Positions 35,685 to 46,145 of a DNA stretch of 54,151 nt are shown one piece after another. Position numbers and translations under genes: made by a program. The notes beneath the pieces are model-generated. The model searched no databases, was not told the origin of the DNA, and worked only from the letters and a program-made list of their open reading frames with translations. Source of the stretch: Maridesulfovibrio bastinii DSM 16055 (GTDB taxonomy: Bacteria; Desulfobacterota; Desulfovibrionia; Desulfovibrionales; Desulfovibrionaceae); assembly GCF_000429985.1 (NCBI RefSeq), contig NZ_AUCX01000024.1, positions 1 to 54,151 on the forward strand. Direction: 5' to 3'. The stretch's first letter is position 1; every line of letters starts with the position of its first letter.

Positions 35685-36973
35685 GTAGTGAAGGTCCGAA
35701 AGAGGTCAAGGTTGAGATTGACCAGCTTCGTCCGGGGGTATTCATACGTCTAGAGGGAATACCGTGGTACAGGCATCCGTTTCTTATGAGCAGCTTTCGT
35801 ATAAAGGATGAGGAGCAGATTGAAACTTTGAGGTCCTTAGGCCTTGAATATGTGGTGTGTATTTTGGGTCGGTGCACAATTCCACCCATTGAAAAAAAGA
35901 AAGTGCGCCCTAAAGCCAAACCTTCCGTAAACGAATCAAGTGATATCAATGATGAGATGTTCGCTCTAAAAAAGAAGCGCATGGAGCGGCTCAAGGAAAA
36001 ACGGGACAGGATTCAAAGGACTGAGCGGTATTATTCAACTTCGATCCACGAAATTGAAAACCTGATGCAATCGATAAACAGGGGAAATTCACAATATATA
36101 GAAGAAGCACGCCGTTTTTCCAAGGAGCTTAGCGGATATTTCAGCAAAGATAGTGAGTCTATTCTTCATGTTCTTAATTTTTATGATAGCAACGTTGATA
36201 ATTTATATTACCACTCTTTGAACACAACGGTTGTTTCTCTTATCTTGGGAAAATCCTGCGGTCTTGATGAAAAGGATTTGCATGACCTGAGCTTCGGGGC
36301 TCTTTTTCATGATCTCGGTAAATCAGGAATTGATAAGCGCATTACCAGAAAACAGGGTAAGTTTACATCTGCCGAGCTGAAGGTCTTGCACAGGCATCCT
36401 TTTCTGGGTGTGGAAATTTTATCCAAAGAACCTGATTTCCCTAAAAATTCGATGCAGGTTGTGTATCAGCACCATGAAAGGTGGGATGGGCGTGGATATC
36501 CCAGAAAGCTCAAAGGTGAGGAAATCAACAGGCTTGCCCGGATTATAGCTGTTGCCAATGTTTATGACGGCCTGATCAATAAAAGTGATCCGGCTAACTC
36601 CATGACCCCGTATCAAGCTCTTTCGTATATGTTTACCAAGCTGGACGGACAGTTTGAAAAAGAAATTCTCACTCTTTTTATTCACTGTATGGGCATTTAT
36701 CCTCCGGGTACAATCGTGCGTTTGAATACCGGACTTATTGGTATGGTTATCTCTGTTAATCTTGGAAAACCTTTGGCGCCGAGTCTAGTAATCTATGATC
36801 CTCAGGTTCCCAAAAATGAGGCTATCATTATCGATATGGGAGAGGAAAATGATCTTGAAGTAGAAGGTTCTATTCATCCGCGAGATTTGCCGCTGGAGGT
36901 TTATGATTACCTATCGCCGCGGACCAGAATTACATATTTCGTAGATCCTACAAAGTTGGATAAAAAAGATTGA
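35681..36973 (+). CDS. HD-GYP phosphodiesterase with N-terminal DUF3391 domain
   Basis: A 430-residue protein starting at ATG 35681, which overlaps the previous stop (ATGA), with GGAG at 8 bases. The N-terminal domain (VEIDQLRPGVFIRLEG) is DUF3391. A charged coiled-coil-like linker at ~90-120 precedes the HD-GYP domain with HDLGKSGI (H210) and HHERWDGRGYP (H264), both intact. A short C-terminal beta-rich tail (GTIVRLNTGLIGMV) is typical of this subfamily. It probably hydrolyses c-di-GMP. Translational coupling to the receiver/degenerate HD-GYP protein suggests the two work together. Confidence 0.92.
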   Translation: MSSEGPKEVKVEIDQLRPGVFIRLEGIPWYRHPFLMSSFRIKDEEQIETLRSLGLEYVVCILGRCTIPPIEKKKVRPKAKPSVNESSDINDEMFALKKKRMERLKEKRDRIQRTERYYSTSIHEIENLMQSINRGNSQYIEEARRFSKELSGYFSKDSESILHVLNFYDSNVDNLYYHSLNTTVVSLILGKSCGLDEKDLHDLSFGALFHDLGKSGIDKRITRKQGKFTSAELKVLHRHPFLGVEILSKEPDFPKNSMQVVYQHHERWDGRGYPRKLKGEEINRLARIIAVANVYDGLINKSDPANSMTPYQALSYMFTKLDGQFEKEILTLFIHCMGIYPPGTIVRLNTGLIGMVISVNLGKPLAPSLVIYDPQVPKNEAIIIDMGEENDLEVEGSIHPRDLPLEVYDYLSPRTRITYFVDPTKLDKKD

Positions 36974-36995
36974 TTTCAGTGGATTATAATTAAAA

Positions 36996-37033
36996 AAAGC
37001 TGGACAGAGGGTGATGATCTTCTGTCCAGCTTT
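36996..37033 (-). terminator. Intrinsic terminator between convergent genes
   Basis: AAAGCTGGACAGA (36996-37008) pairs with TCTGTCCAGCTTT (37021-37033). The T run is better on the minus strand (seven T), serving the LOG-family gene. It probably also helps stop the HD-GYP operon on the plus strand. Confidence 0.85.
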
Positions 37034-37049
37034 GAATTATCTAACTCGC

Positions 37050-37649
37050 TTAATGTCTTAGACTTTTATCTTTCAGTTCTTTTTCAGTCCATTTGGTTAC
37101 TGAAGGTGGTGAATAATTTGAAAATGAATCAAGAATTTCTTCAGGTGTTGACCCGAGGATAACCATGTCCTTGTGAACCTGCTTAAGAAATCCTTCCTGC
37201 ACCACGCTATCAAGAAAATCCATCATCTTATCATAATAGCCGCCGATATTCAGGAGACCGCAGGGTTTGCCGTGAAAACCAAGCTGTGCCCAGGTGAAAA
37301 TTTCAAAAAATTCATCAAGTGTTCCGATTCCTCCGGGAAGAGCAATAAAACCATCTGATATTTTGGCCATCATAGATTTTCTTTCATGCATTGATGAGAC
37401 CACATGAAGTTCGCTCAAACCGTTATGAGCGACTTCTTTTCTGACCAGAGATTCAGGGATGACTCCTGTAACCCGTCCTCCTGCGGCAAGTGCGCTTTCA
37501 GCAAGAACACCCATCAGACCCATGTTCGATCCACCGTAAACAGTGGTGATATTTCTTTTAGCCAGTTCCTGTCCGAGATTCCGGGCCGCCTCGGTATAAA
37601 TTTCGCTGTTTCCGGGGTTTGCGCCGAGGAATACGCATATTTTTTTCAT
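37050..37649 (-). CDS. LOG family protein (nucleotide 5'-monophosphate phosphoribohydrolase)
   Basis: A 199-residue Rossmann-fold protein with the family signature PGGIGTLDEFFEIFTW near 105-120 and the N-terminal VFLGANPGN and YGGSNMGLMG phosphate-binding loops. LOG proteins split N6-substituted or plain nucleoside monophosphates into base and ribose-5-phosphate. In bacteria the physiological substrate is usually unknown. Cytoplasmic, monocistronic. Confidence 0.92.
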   Translation of the reverse strand: MKKICVFLGANPGNSEIYTEAARNLGQELAKRNITTVYGGSNMGLMGVLAESALAAGGRVTGVIPESLVRKEVAHNGLSELHVVSSMHERKSMMAKISDGFIALPGGIGTLDEFFEIFTWAQLGFHGKPCGLLNIGGYYDKMMDFLDSVVQEGFLKQVHKDMVILGSTPEEILDSFSNYSPPSVTKWTEKELKDKSLRH

Positions 37650-37678
37650 TTTATCTCCTGATATTAGCTGGTTAACGG

Positions 37679-38527
37679 TTAACCTTCTTTTCGGTAAAAA
37701 GTATTGAAAGCAAGAGTCAGCAGCACAGCAAAAGCCGCAGAGCTGACTCCTAAAATAGCATTGTAATATGGTGGTGCGGCAAGAGACATGCGGATTAGCA
37801 GGGTCGCCAGCGCAAAGCCAGAGTTTCTGAAAACGGCTTGAAATGAGGGTAGAAATCTCTGAGAGATGAGTACGAGGAGAATGTCACTGAAAATGAGTAT
37901 GGTGTAAAAAGTGCTGAAAAATTGAAACCTGTGCTCACCGCGCAGCGGAGCAGTTGCATCATATATTCCTAGGATTGCAAAGGTTGCGAGCAGAATCAGT
38001 GCCAGTAATTTTTTCATGGACACATATCTGAATCTTCTTGAAGGCGTAAGTTTCAAGCCCGGTTTTTGTATTTTGTAGTAAATTCCCAGAAGGACGAAGA
38101 CAATAAAAGCCCCCATTCCATCTGAAAGTAATTTCAGGATCGGTTCAAAATTACCTGTAAAATAAATTGGTTCAGGGAAATTGACTAATTCTTTAAATGA
38201 ATCACGCATCAATATCAGACAGAGAATTTCAAACTGTTTTCCCAGAGCTTTTGAAAAAGAGCACGGTAATATAAATATAAGACTTATGACTTCAAGGATA
38301 AGGACCATGGTAAAGGCTATACCTATGGCGTGATAATGATTGTCGGGAGTCTTTATTGCCAGAAAGTCCGGCAGCAATCCATGTCTGGCAAGCTCTATAC
38401 CGGCAAGTGCTCCAATGTAGCAGAGGATAAGCAGTCCGGCCACGGAGCGCTGGGTTTTTGGTTTTTCCCAGAAATAATGAATGGGGTCGAAAATGTAGGT
38501 TGCCAGCTCATAAATGGAGTATTTCAT
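37679..38527 (-). CDS. Multi-pass membrane protein of unknown function, linked to SpoIIE phosphatase
   Basis: A 282-residue protein with about seven or eight hydrophobic segments (LLILCYIGALAGIEL, IAFTMVLILEVISLIFILP, MGAFIVFVLLGIYY, LLALILLATFAILGIY, FYTILIFSDILLVLI, AILGVSSAAFAVLLTLAF). I recognise no family. It starts inside the end of the SpoIIE gene with a 4-base overlap, so the two are translationally coupled and probably form one signalling unit. Confidence 0.8.
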   Translation of the reverse strand: MKYSIYELATYIFDPIHYFWEKPKTQRSVAGLLILCYIGALAGIELARHGLLPDFLAIKTPDNHYHAIGIAFTMVLILEVISLIFILPCSFSKALGKQFEILCLILMRDSFKELVNFPEPIYFTGNFEPILKLLSDGMGAFIVFVLLGIYYKIQKPGLKLTPSRRFRYVSMKKLLALILLATFAILGIYDATAPLRGEHRFQFFSTFYTILIFSDILLVLISQRFLPSFQAVFRNSGFALATLLIRMSLAAPPYYNAILGVSSAAFAVLLTLAFNTFYRKEG

Positions 38528-40695
38528 AAAAATTTTACCACGATAACGGTATAGTCATCTTCGGTTGGCAGTTCTGCACAATGTTTTTTTACTTCCGCCT
38601 GCATTTTTTTTACGATCATTTCCGCAGGTTTTTCCCAGTTGTCTCTGATTGTTTGTTTAATCCCTGTTTTACCGAATTGAAGTCCTGCCGGGCTGTGCGC
38701 TTCGCATATACCATCGGTGTACAGCACCAGAACCTGTCCCGGCTCAATTCTGGTGACGTTCTCTTCATAGTCATAATCAGGGTCAATTCCCAGAGCCAGA
38801 CCTTCTCCAATAAGTTCCCTGAACTCGTCTGTTTCAGGGGTATAAAGCATACCCGGATCATGACCGGCCCTGATCCATTTAAGGGTCATTTTGTCAAGAT
38901 TACATACAGCTGTCATCATAGTAATGAAGTTGCTGGATTTGGCACAGTCCCTTGATAGCAGGCGGTTGGTCTTCTTGACTATTTCAACAAGGTTGTAGCT
39001 TCCAGTCAGTGCTCTCAGGTAGGCTCCGGCCGTTGTCATCAAAAGTGCCGCAGCTATTCCATGACCTGAAACATCACCAATGCTCATAGCAAATTTATCC
39101 TTGCCACAGATGGAGCTGTCAACCAGATCATAATAATCTCCACCTGTTTTTTCAGAAAAGACACAGCTAGCTGCAATATCAGCCCGCTCAAGTTCCGGCA
39201 TTTTATCCGGCAGGAAATTTTTCTGGGCTTCATCAGCAAGGGAAAGAGCCTGTAGGATGGCCGCTCTTTCTTTCAGCTGGGGCACCATGTGATTGAACGT
39301 ATCCGCCAGCTCTCCAAGTTCATCAGTTGAGTTTATATCAACCCGTGTGGACCAGTCTCCTTTAGCAATACGGTTGACTGCTGCGGAAATTTTTCTGATT
39401 GGCGTTGAGAGCCCCATGGAGAGCAGGTAGGCTGATGCCAGCAGGGTGAGTATGGTTACCCCGAAAATGATGGTGACAGTATATATGTGGCTTGAAATAC
39501 TGCTTTTAACGTATTGTTCAGCCGCATCTGCTTCTCTTGTTAAAGTCGCTGTAGGGGTCACCAGCAGAATGGCCAGACCGTTGTTGACAGGATTATAAGT
39601 CCATAAAGACTGTTTTCCGGCAAAGGGCATCTGCAGCACTCCGGGATTCATGTTTTTTATGTCGGTAACAAGAGTTTTAAATTCCGGACTTTCTTCGTAG
39701 AGCCATTCTTCCCTTTCAGGTGTCTGCCAGAAATGTCCCATAGGCTGGGAACCTGAATCAATTTTTCTATTAGAACCGTACTTACCAAGAATAAGCAGTC
39801 TGTCTTTTTGAGGGGCTGCAAAATTGGTTGAAACCAGAAATGTGCTCATTTCACCGGTGAATCTGGTTATGGACTTGTGATCTACCGGTGAATCGACTGG
39901 AACAACAATAGAAGCTGAACCTATAAAATGCCCTTCCTTGTCCAGCAGAGGTGTCGTCAACCTATGAACAAGGGAACGTGTCGCGGGGTCTGTTGTGGGG
40001 AGACTCCAGCTTGTTTGGCGGGTCTTTTTAAGTTCTTTGTACCAGTGGCTTATTCTCGGGTCGTATTTGTGCGGAAAAGAATTGTGTGCCGGATAAGATA
40101 CTGTAAGGCCGTTATCCAGATTAATTTCAAGCCACAAAAAAAGGTCTTCAAGGGTTCCATTACAGGACTGGAACAAAAGCAGGAGCGGTTCCAGCTTTTT
40201 TATCAGTGGCATGACCTGGCTGACATCAAGTCCTTCAGGAATCCAGAATGATATATTCGTTTTGGATATGGGAAGATCAGAGAACACGGGACGGTCTGAT
40301 TTTCCAGACATCATTTGCCGTCTTCTCAGGTTCAATTTTTTGTAGTTCGGGTCCGGTGCTAATTTCGGGGTGTTTAATTCCTTTTCTGGAGTGATTATAA
40401 ATGGATTGAGCTTTGTTCCTAGAGTTTCATTGTCATTTAAAAGCTGCTCTGCACGTATTTGTATAGATTTCAATGAGGTGCGGTAAAGTCTGCCTTCAAT
40501 GTTTATTATTTCAGCTATACTGTTTGAAAGGTGGGTGAAATCTTCCATGGTCCGATCCAGAAGGGTGATTCTGGTCTGATTCTGAAGGTCTTTACCAAGA
40601 GAGGTAAGACTGTTGACACTATGAATGCGCATCACAAGCAGTGGAATGAGTGAAAACGCAAGAAGTATCAGTAGTAATTTCCACCTGATTTTCAT
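38524..40695 (-). CDS. Membrane sensor with HAMP and SpoIIE-type protein phosphatase
   Basis: A 723-residue protein: TM1 near residues 7-25, a ~370-residue periplasmic Cache-like sensor region, TM2 (HIYTVTIIFGVTILTLLASAYLL), a HAMP domain (LSTPIRKISAAVNRIAKGDW) and a PP2C/SpoIIE phosphatase domain (SEKTGGDYYDLV, SIGDVSGHGIAAALLM, YTDGICEAHSP) holding the metal-binding aspartates. Such proteins dephosphorylate anti-sigma-factor antagonists or similar partners. No STAS or anti-sigma gene is in the window. Confidence 0.92.
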   Translation of the reverse strand: MKIRWKLLLILLAFSLIPLLVMRIHSVNSLTSLGKDLQNQTRITLLDRTMEDFTHLSNSIAEIINIEGRLYRTSLKSIQIRAEQLLNDNETLGTKLNPFIITPEKELNTPKLAPDPNYKKLNLRRRQMMSGKSDRPVFSDLPISKTNISFWIPEGLDVSQVMPLIKKLEPLLLLFQSCNGTLEDLFLWLEINLDNGLTVSYPAHNSFPHKYDPRISHWYKELKKTRQTSWSLPTTDPATRSLVHRLTTPLLDKEGHFIGSASIVVPVDSPVDHKSITRFTGEMSTFLVSTNFAAPQKDRLLILGKYGSNRKIDSGSQPMGHFWQTPEREEWLYEESPEFKTLVTDIKNMNPGVLQMPFAGKQSLWTYNPVNNGLAILLVTPTATLTREADAAEQYVKSSISSHIYTVTIIFGVTILTLLASAYLLSMGLSTPIRKISAAVNRIAKGDWSTRVDINSTDELGELADTFNHMVPQLKERAAILQALSLADEAQKNFLPDKMPELERADIAASCVFSEKTGGDYYDLVDSSICGKDKFAMSIGDVSGHGIAAALLMTTAGAYLRALTGSYNLVEIVKKTNRLLSRDCAKSSNFITMMTAVCNLDKMTLKWIRAGHDPGMLYTPETDEFRELIGEGLALGIDPDYDYEENVTRIEPGQVLVLYTDGICEAHSPAGLQFGKTGIKQTIRDNWEKPAEMIVKKMQAEVKKHCAELPTEDDYTVIVVKFL

Positions 40696-40759
40696 GTCTT
40701 TATATTAGTCAGTTAGAAGTCTTCTATACAAGGATTATCCCTTTTAAATTAATTTTAGC

Positions 40760-41443
40760 TCAACTGAAAAAAACTGTGAGAACTATTACCACACCAAGAG
40801 AGGGCAGAAGGTTTGAAAGGTTTATTTTTTTTATTTCAAGGAGAATCATTGAAATTCCTAAAATAAGCAGTCCCCCTGTCGCTGTCATCTGGTCAATCAT
40901 CAACGGTGTGAACCATGCCTGAAATGTTTGAGCAAAAATGGTCAGAGTTCCCTGATAAACAAGTACCGGTATAAAGGCGAAGAGAACTCCTGTTCCATAA
41001 GTGGAGGCCAATGCAATAGAAGCAAAACCGTCCAGTATGGATTTAGTGTAGAGCACAGTTGTATCGCCGCGAATTCCTTCATCAAATGAGCCTATTATAG
41101 CCATTGCTCCGATGCAGAATATCAGCGAGGCTGTAATCAGCCCGTCGGTAAAAGCAGAGTTTTCTGATTTTACAATATTTTTGAGTTTTTGTGCAAGGCG
41201 TTCAAATAAAGTATCAAGTTTAAGCAGTTCACCGATAATTCCGCCTATGAGTATACTGAATATGATGATCAGAATATTCTGAACTTTTAAGGCCATCTGC
41301 AAACCGATAAGAATAGTGCAGAGTCCGAGTCCCTGAAAAACTATCTGTCTGATGTTTTCCGGAAACCTGCTTCTTAAGAGAATACCGATCATGGAGCCGC
41401 CGATTATGGCGGCACTGTTAACGATGGAACCATAAGGGATCAT
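40760..41443 (-). CDS. DUF554 family membrane protein (YdfK-like)
   Basis: A 227-residue protein with six or seven hydrophobic helices and the DUF554 N-terminus GSIVNSAAIIGGSMIGILL. Also characteristic are the GLCTILIGLQMAL and FCIGAMAIIGSFDEGIRGD segments. Function unknown, possibly transport. Followed by a 340-base AT-rich gap (41444-41745) in which I see no gene. Confidence 0.88.
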   Translation of the reverse strand: MIPYGSIVNSAAIIGGSMIGILLRSRFPENIRQIVFQGLGLCTILIGLQMALKVQNILIIIFSILIGGIIGELLKLDTLFERLAQKLKNIVKSENSAFTDGLITASLIFCIGAMAIIGSFDEGIRGDTTVLYTKSILDGFASIALASTYGTGVLFAFIPVLVYQGTLTIFAQTFQAWFTPLMIDQMTATGGLLILGISMILLEIKKINLSNLLPSLGVVIVLTVFFS

Positions 41444-41745
41444 TTTATTTACCTTGAAGATTATAATTGGATGGAATCAAAAACGCCTATCAGCAGATAT
41501 TAAGCAATACAAGCCTAAAAAAGGGTGATGAGTTGCAGAGTTGCTATTAGATATGGTTATCCTGCTTAACTTTATGATTTTATCCTAAGCAATTGGTTAT
41601 CACTTTTTTACCGTTCTGCAATTGTAGATATCTGGTTGTGAAATAAGGTTACAGCCTTCGATTACAGATATTATATAAAAAACGTAACTTTTTATTAAAA
41701 ATGATTTTTTTGAGCTGAAAAAATGAGTGATTGAAATAAATAGAC

Positions 41746-41774
41746 TTGACACCGGTTTTTACTTTAAATAAGTA
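41746..41774 (+). promoter_or_regulatory. Putative promoter of tRNA-Leu
   Basis: TTGACA (41746-41751) and TAAGTA (41769-41774) are separated by 17 bases. The expected start point is about six bases before the mature tRNA. Confidence 0.55.
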
Positions 41775-41787
41775 AAGCTCTCTACAT

Positions 41788-41874
41788 GCCGGGATGGCGG
41801 AATTGGTAGACGCAGCGGACTCAAAATCCGCCGGGTTCACGCCCTTGAGAGTTCGAGTCTCTCTCCCGGTACCA
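41788..41874 (+). tRNA. tRNA-Leu (anticodon CAA)
   Basis: An 87-base class II tRNA including encoded CCA. Acceptor stem GCCGGGA/TCCCGGT; anticodon stem GCGGA/TCCGC with loop CTCAAAA giving CAA; a long variable arm; and the T arm with GTTCGAGTC. A promoter lies before it and a terminator after it. Confidence 0.96.
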
Positions 41875-41882
41875 GATAATAT

Positions 41883-41918
41883 AAGGACTTACAGTTTTAT
41901 GACTGTAAGTCCTTTTTT
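41883..41918 (+). terminator. Intrinsic terminator after tRNA-Leu
   Basis: AAGGACTTACAG (41883-41894) pairs with CTGTAAGTCCTT (41903-41914), followed by T. It begins nine bases after the tRNA CCA. Confidence 0.92.
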
Positions 41919-41989
41919 TGTGGTGTTTTGCAGGATTTCTGTACAACTTTTTTTTGTGGGGAATTTTCCAAGTTCTGCTAGATTGCAGT

Positions 41990-42226
41990 CTACAAAATTT
42001 TAGTGAAAAAAATCGTGGCTGCTACAGTTACAAATGCTGTAATTATTGCAATCAAGATTTTTTTCATAAGACCAGATGGCTTTTGGGTAGAGTCCTTTCG
42101 ACAAGCCGCATCAAATGCGACGTCAAAAGGGACTATTTTATTCAGAAATTTGTTCCAAAGCGGTCTCCAAGTCGCGTTACCGAGAGTGTCACAGTATTTT
42201 TTAAATAAAATCCATATTTCTAGCAT
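41990..42226 (-). CDS. Small hypothetical protein with C-terminal membrane helix
   Basis: A 78-residue ORF with GAGGT at about 5 bases before its ATG. The N-terminal half is hydrophilic with several aromatic residues (WILFKKY, ATWRPLWNKF). The C-terminal ~22 residues (MKKILIAIITAFVTVAATIFF) form a clear single membrane helix: a tail-anchored layout. No family recognised. It lies 40 bases downstream of the next ORF and may be co-transcribed with it. Confidence 0.5.
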   Translation of the reverse strand: MLEIWILFKKYCDTLGNATWRPLWNKFLNKIVPFDVAFDAACRKDSTQKPSGLMKKILIAIITAFVTVAATIFFTKIL

Positions 42227-42265
42227 CTGTACCTCAGTAAGATTTTTGTCTTTTAACGATAAATT

Positions 42266-42625
42266 TTAACTCCAGGAATAGTAATGAGTTATGCCCCTGA
42301 ATACCACTGGTACAAAAGGACAACAAACATAACCCCCTACACAGAAATTTTCCTCAAACTCGTGGCTACTATCGCGTAATAAAAAGTATTTAGGGTTTTC
42401 TCTGTACTTTTCACTCAGCACTAGGGGGCAGTATTCCTTGCTCTTTTTCACAGGCTCGGTTTTGTTCTGATTATTTAAAGCAAGGAGCAGGGCACTTAAA
42501 TTCAGGATGTCCGGTAGAACGCTTTGATCACTATTTTTGTATATTGAACAAACTGCGTTCAGATAAAAGGCGTGAGTATCTGGGGATGTATGAGGATAGT
42601 AGATGTCGTTTTTTTGTACAACCAT
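42266..42625 (-). CDS. Hypothetical protein with unclear or missing 5' end
   Basis: The ATG-started ORF is 119 codons, with no ribosome-binding site (only GGGGT touching the ATG). The same frame stays open upstream without any ATG, GTG or TTG to about 42737, reaching into the end of the epimerase gene. That extension translates to a protein-like sequence (SKFRAQLYPGHVTEYAYAE). The product ends in a Cys-containing segment (FCVGGYVCCPFVPVVF). It is either a 5'-truncated remnant or uses a non-standard start. No family recognised. Confidence 0.4.
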   Translation of the reverse strand: MVVQKNDIYYPHTSPDTHAFYLNAVCSIYKNSDQSVLPDILNLSALLLALNNQNKTEPVKKSKEYCPLVLSEKYRENPKYFLLRDSSHEFEENFCVGGYVCCPFVPVVFRGITHYYSWS

Positions 42626-42723
42626 ACCCCGGACTTGTCGTTCCGCATAAGCATATTCAGTGACGTGGCCGGGGTAGAGTTGGGCTCTGAATTTAGAAAG
42701 GATATGTTTCCTACTGCGTGTTT

Positions 42724-43764
42724 TTAGAAATATTCCTTAATGATGTTAATCGCTTGTTCTGCTGCATGCCCGTCTCCATAGGGGGCTATGTCGCGTTTGG
42801 GAAGAAAATTGGGTGTGTGCCACAATCTATTGTGGCCGGCTTCTACTGTTTCGACCCACTCGGTTTCGTCTCTAAGGGTAATACATGGGGTTTGTAAAAA
42901 GAAAGCTTCCTTTTGCAGTCCTCCGGAATCCGTATAAAGAGTCGCCGCATGCTGAAGAAGTTGAATCATGTCGAAATATCCGACCGGGTCAATCGTGGTC
43001 AATCCTGCAAGTGAAATCCCAAAGCGTTCTGCTGCAATACGGGTTCTCGGGTGGAGTGGGAAAATAACCGGTTTGCTTTGTGCGGCTTCTTTAATATAAG
43101 ATATTGCGGCCTGAAGTGTCTGCTTTGAGTTCGTGTTCTCTGCACGATGAATTGTTGCCAGATTGTAGCCCTGTTTTTTCAGGGCCAGCTTTTCAAGTAT
43201 TGTGGATATTGTTCCAGCTTTACGGGAAGCCAGTAGGCACATGTCATACATAACATCCCCTATATTGTGAGCTTTGTCCGTAATACCTTCTTCTTTTAAA
43301 TTTTTCATAGCTTCTTTTGTGGGACAGAGCAGGAGGTCGCTGGCATGATCCACAAGAACACGGTTCACTTCTTCGGGCATTTTGCGATTGAATGAACGCA
43401 GGCCAGCTTCGATGTGGGCTACGGGAATATGCATTTTTACAGCGCTCAGGCAACCGGCGAGGGTACTGTCGGTATCTCCGTAGATGATGACCATGTCGGC
43501 TTTCAGCTGAGGTAGGATTTCATCAAGAGCTTCCAAAATGCGTCCGGTTAGTACTCCATGAGTTTTGCCGTTGATACCCAGATTGACTTCAGGAGCCTGA
43601 ATGCCTAGCTCTGTGAAGAAAATTTTCGACATGTTGGCATCAAAGTGCTGGCCTGTATGGATAAGACTGTGGCGAAAGTTTTCAACCTTGGCCAATGCCA
43701 TTCCCAGAGGGGCGGCTTTAATAAACTGGGGGCGCGCTCCAACTATAGTCACAATGTTTTTCAT
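42724..43764 (-). CDS. UDP-GlcNAc 2-epimerase family protein (WecB/WbpI-like)
   Basis: A 346-residue non-hydrolysing 2-epimerase of GT-B fold: VGARPQFIKAAPL at the N-terminus, YGDTDST near 95-101, HIEAGLRSFNRKMPEE near 117-132, ATIHRAENT, and DSGGLQKEAFFLQTPC with RDETEWVE at the end. The neighbouring fused dehydrogenase/acetyltransferase argues for the WbpI role, epimerising UDP-2,3-diacetamido-glucuronate to the manno form. Plain WecB activity on UDP-GlcNAc is the alternative. It begins 10 bases after that gene's stop. Confidence 0.9.
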   Translation of the reverse strand: MKNIVTIVGARPQFIKAAPLGMALAKVENFRHSLIHTGQHFDANMSKIFFTELGIQAPEVNLGINGKTHGVLTGRILEALDEILPQLKADMVIIYGDTDSTLAGCLSAVKMHIPVAHIEAGLRSFNRKMPEEVNRVLVDHASDLLLCPTKEAMKNLKEEGITDKAHNIGDVMYDMCLLASRKAGTISTILEKLALKKQGYNLATIHRAENTNSKQTLQAAISYIKEAAQSKPVIFPLHPRTRIAAERFGISLAGLTTIDPVGYFDMIQLLQHAATLYTDSGGLQKEAFFLQTPCITLRDETEWVETVEAGHNRLWHTPNFLPKRDIAPYGDGHAAEQAINIIKEYF

Positions 43765-43774
43765 ATGGCTCTCT

Positions 43775-45337
<1,563 letters not shown>

Positions 45338-45817
45338 AATTGTCCCCTGGAGTAATGCTGTGTTTTTTATGTTTAAGTATAGCAAAGTCCTTCGGCACAG
45401 CCTGCTAGAATAATCATCGCAAAATATTGAATCATTAAGATATTTTCTTGTCAATCAGTTTAAAGTATAACATCAGCAAGTGACAGGAATCATTCGGATT
45501 GATGTTGGCTCAGTCACATGTTTTTTTACTAAATTTTATTATTCTTATGGGTCATATTGTCTCGATGTTGTTTTCCACTTGGCGTAATTGCTTAGGCGTA
45601 AAGCTCTAAATTGTAGTCTTCCGTGTATTGGTATAACAGGAAAAAGAATAGTGGCGGTGCAAATGTTTTTGGCTTGTTAAGCTTTATGTTCTACAGGCTC
45701 AAGAACGACATTTAATAGAATTTAGTACCACCTGATGAAAACTATACTATGGCCGGATTACGGTCGTTGGTTGAAAAGGCTCTAAGGCATAAAACTACGA
45801 ACTCATGAGGAAATAAA
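45338..45817. other. Intergenic region between divergent genes
   Basis: About 480 bases upstream of both the fused sugar gene (minus) and a small plus-strand gene. Moderately AT-rich. I see no ORF, RNA or convincing promoter pair. Confidence 0.4.
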
Positions 45818-46054
45818 ATGAGTAACGGACAAGAAGATATTCAAAGTATTTATAGAGGTTACCATCCTCGGACACATGACGGTAGTGCTCCGCAAACCCG
45901 CAGTTTTAGCGAAGCTGTCGCTGTTATGGAAGCTTTCAATAAGGAACAGAGTGAGGATAGATTTCGTGCTGAGCTTGTGAAAATTGCCTACACCGATCTT
46001 TGTGCCGTTGCAGTCAGGGAAACTAAAATTGATAAGGTCTGGCAGTATATCTGA
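45818..46054 (+). CDS. Small hypothetical soluble protein
   Basis: A 78-residue protein with GAGGAAATAAA before the ATG and its own terminator. The N-terminus is polar (GYHPRTHDGSAPQTRSFSEAV); the rest is predicted helix (FRAELVKIAYTDLCAVAVRETKIDKVWQYI). No family recognised. A strong ribosome-binding site and terminator support a real gene. Confidence 0.65.
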   Translation: MSNGQEDIQSIYRGYHPRTHDGSAPQTRSFSEAVAVMEAFNKEQSEDRFRAELVKIAYTDLCAVAVRETKIDKVWQYI

Positions 46055-46111
46055 TTTTTAGTTTGAATTATTTTATATGCTTAAGCTGACCAGCTGTTAA
46101 TGAATTTTTAA

Positions 46112-46145
46112 AACAGGGGAGGGGTGACCTTCCTCTGTTCTTTTA
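46112..46145 (+). terminator. Probable terminator of the small gene
   Basis: AACAGGGGAGG (46112-46122) pairs imperfectly with CTTCCTCTGTT (46129-46139), followed by CTTTTAT. Confidence 0.55.

Noticed and set aside
38524-40695. Histidine kinase reading of the SpoIIE protein
   Set aside because: It has HAMP but no HisKA or HATPase motifs. The C-terminal domain has PP2C/SpoIIE metal-site motifs instead.
41788-42300. Integrated element with a duplicated tRNA-Leu 3' end as attachment site
   Set aside because: I found no second copy of the tRNA 3' sequence and no integrase gene in the window.
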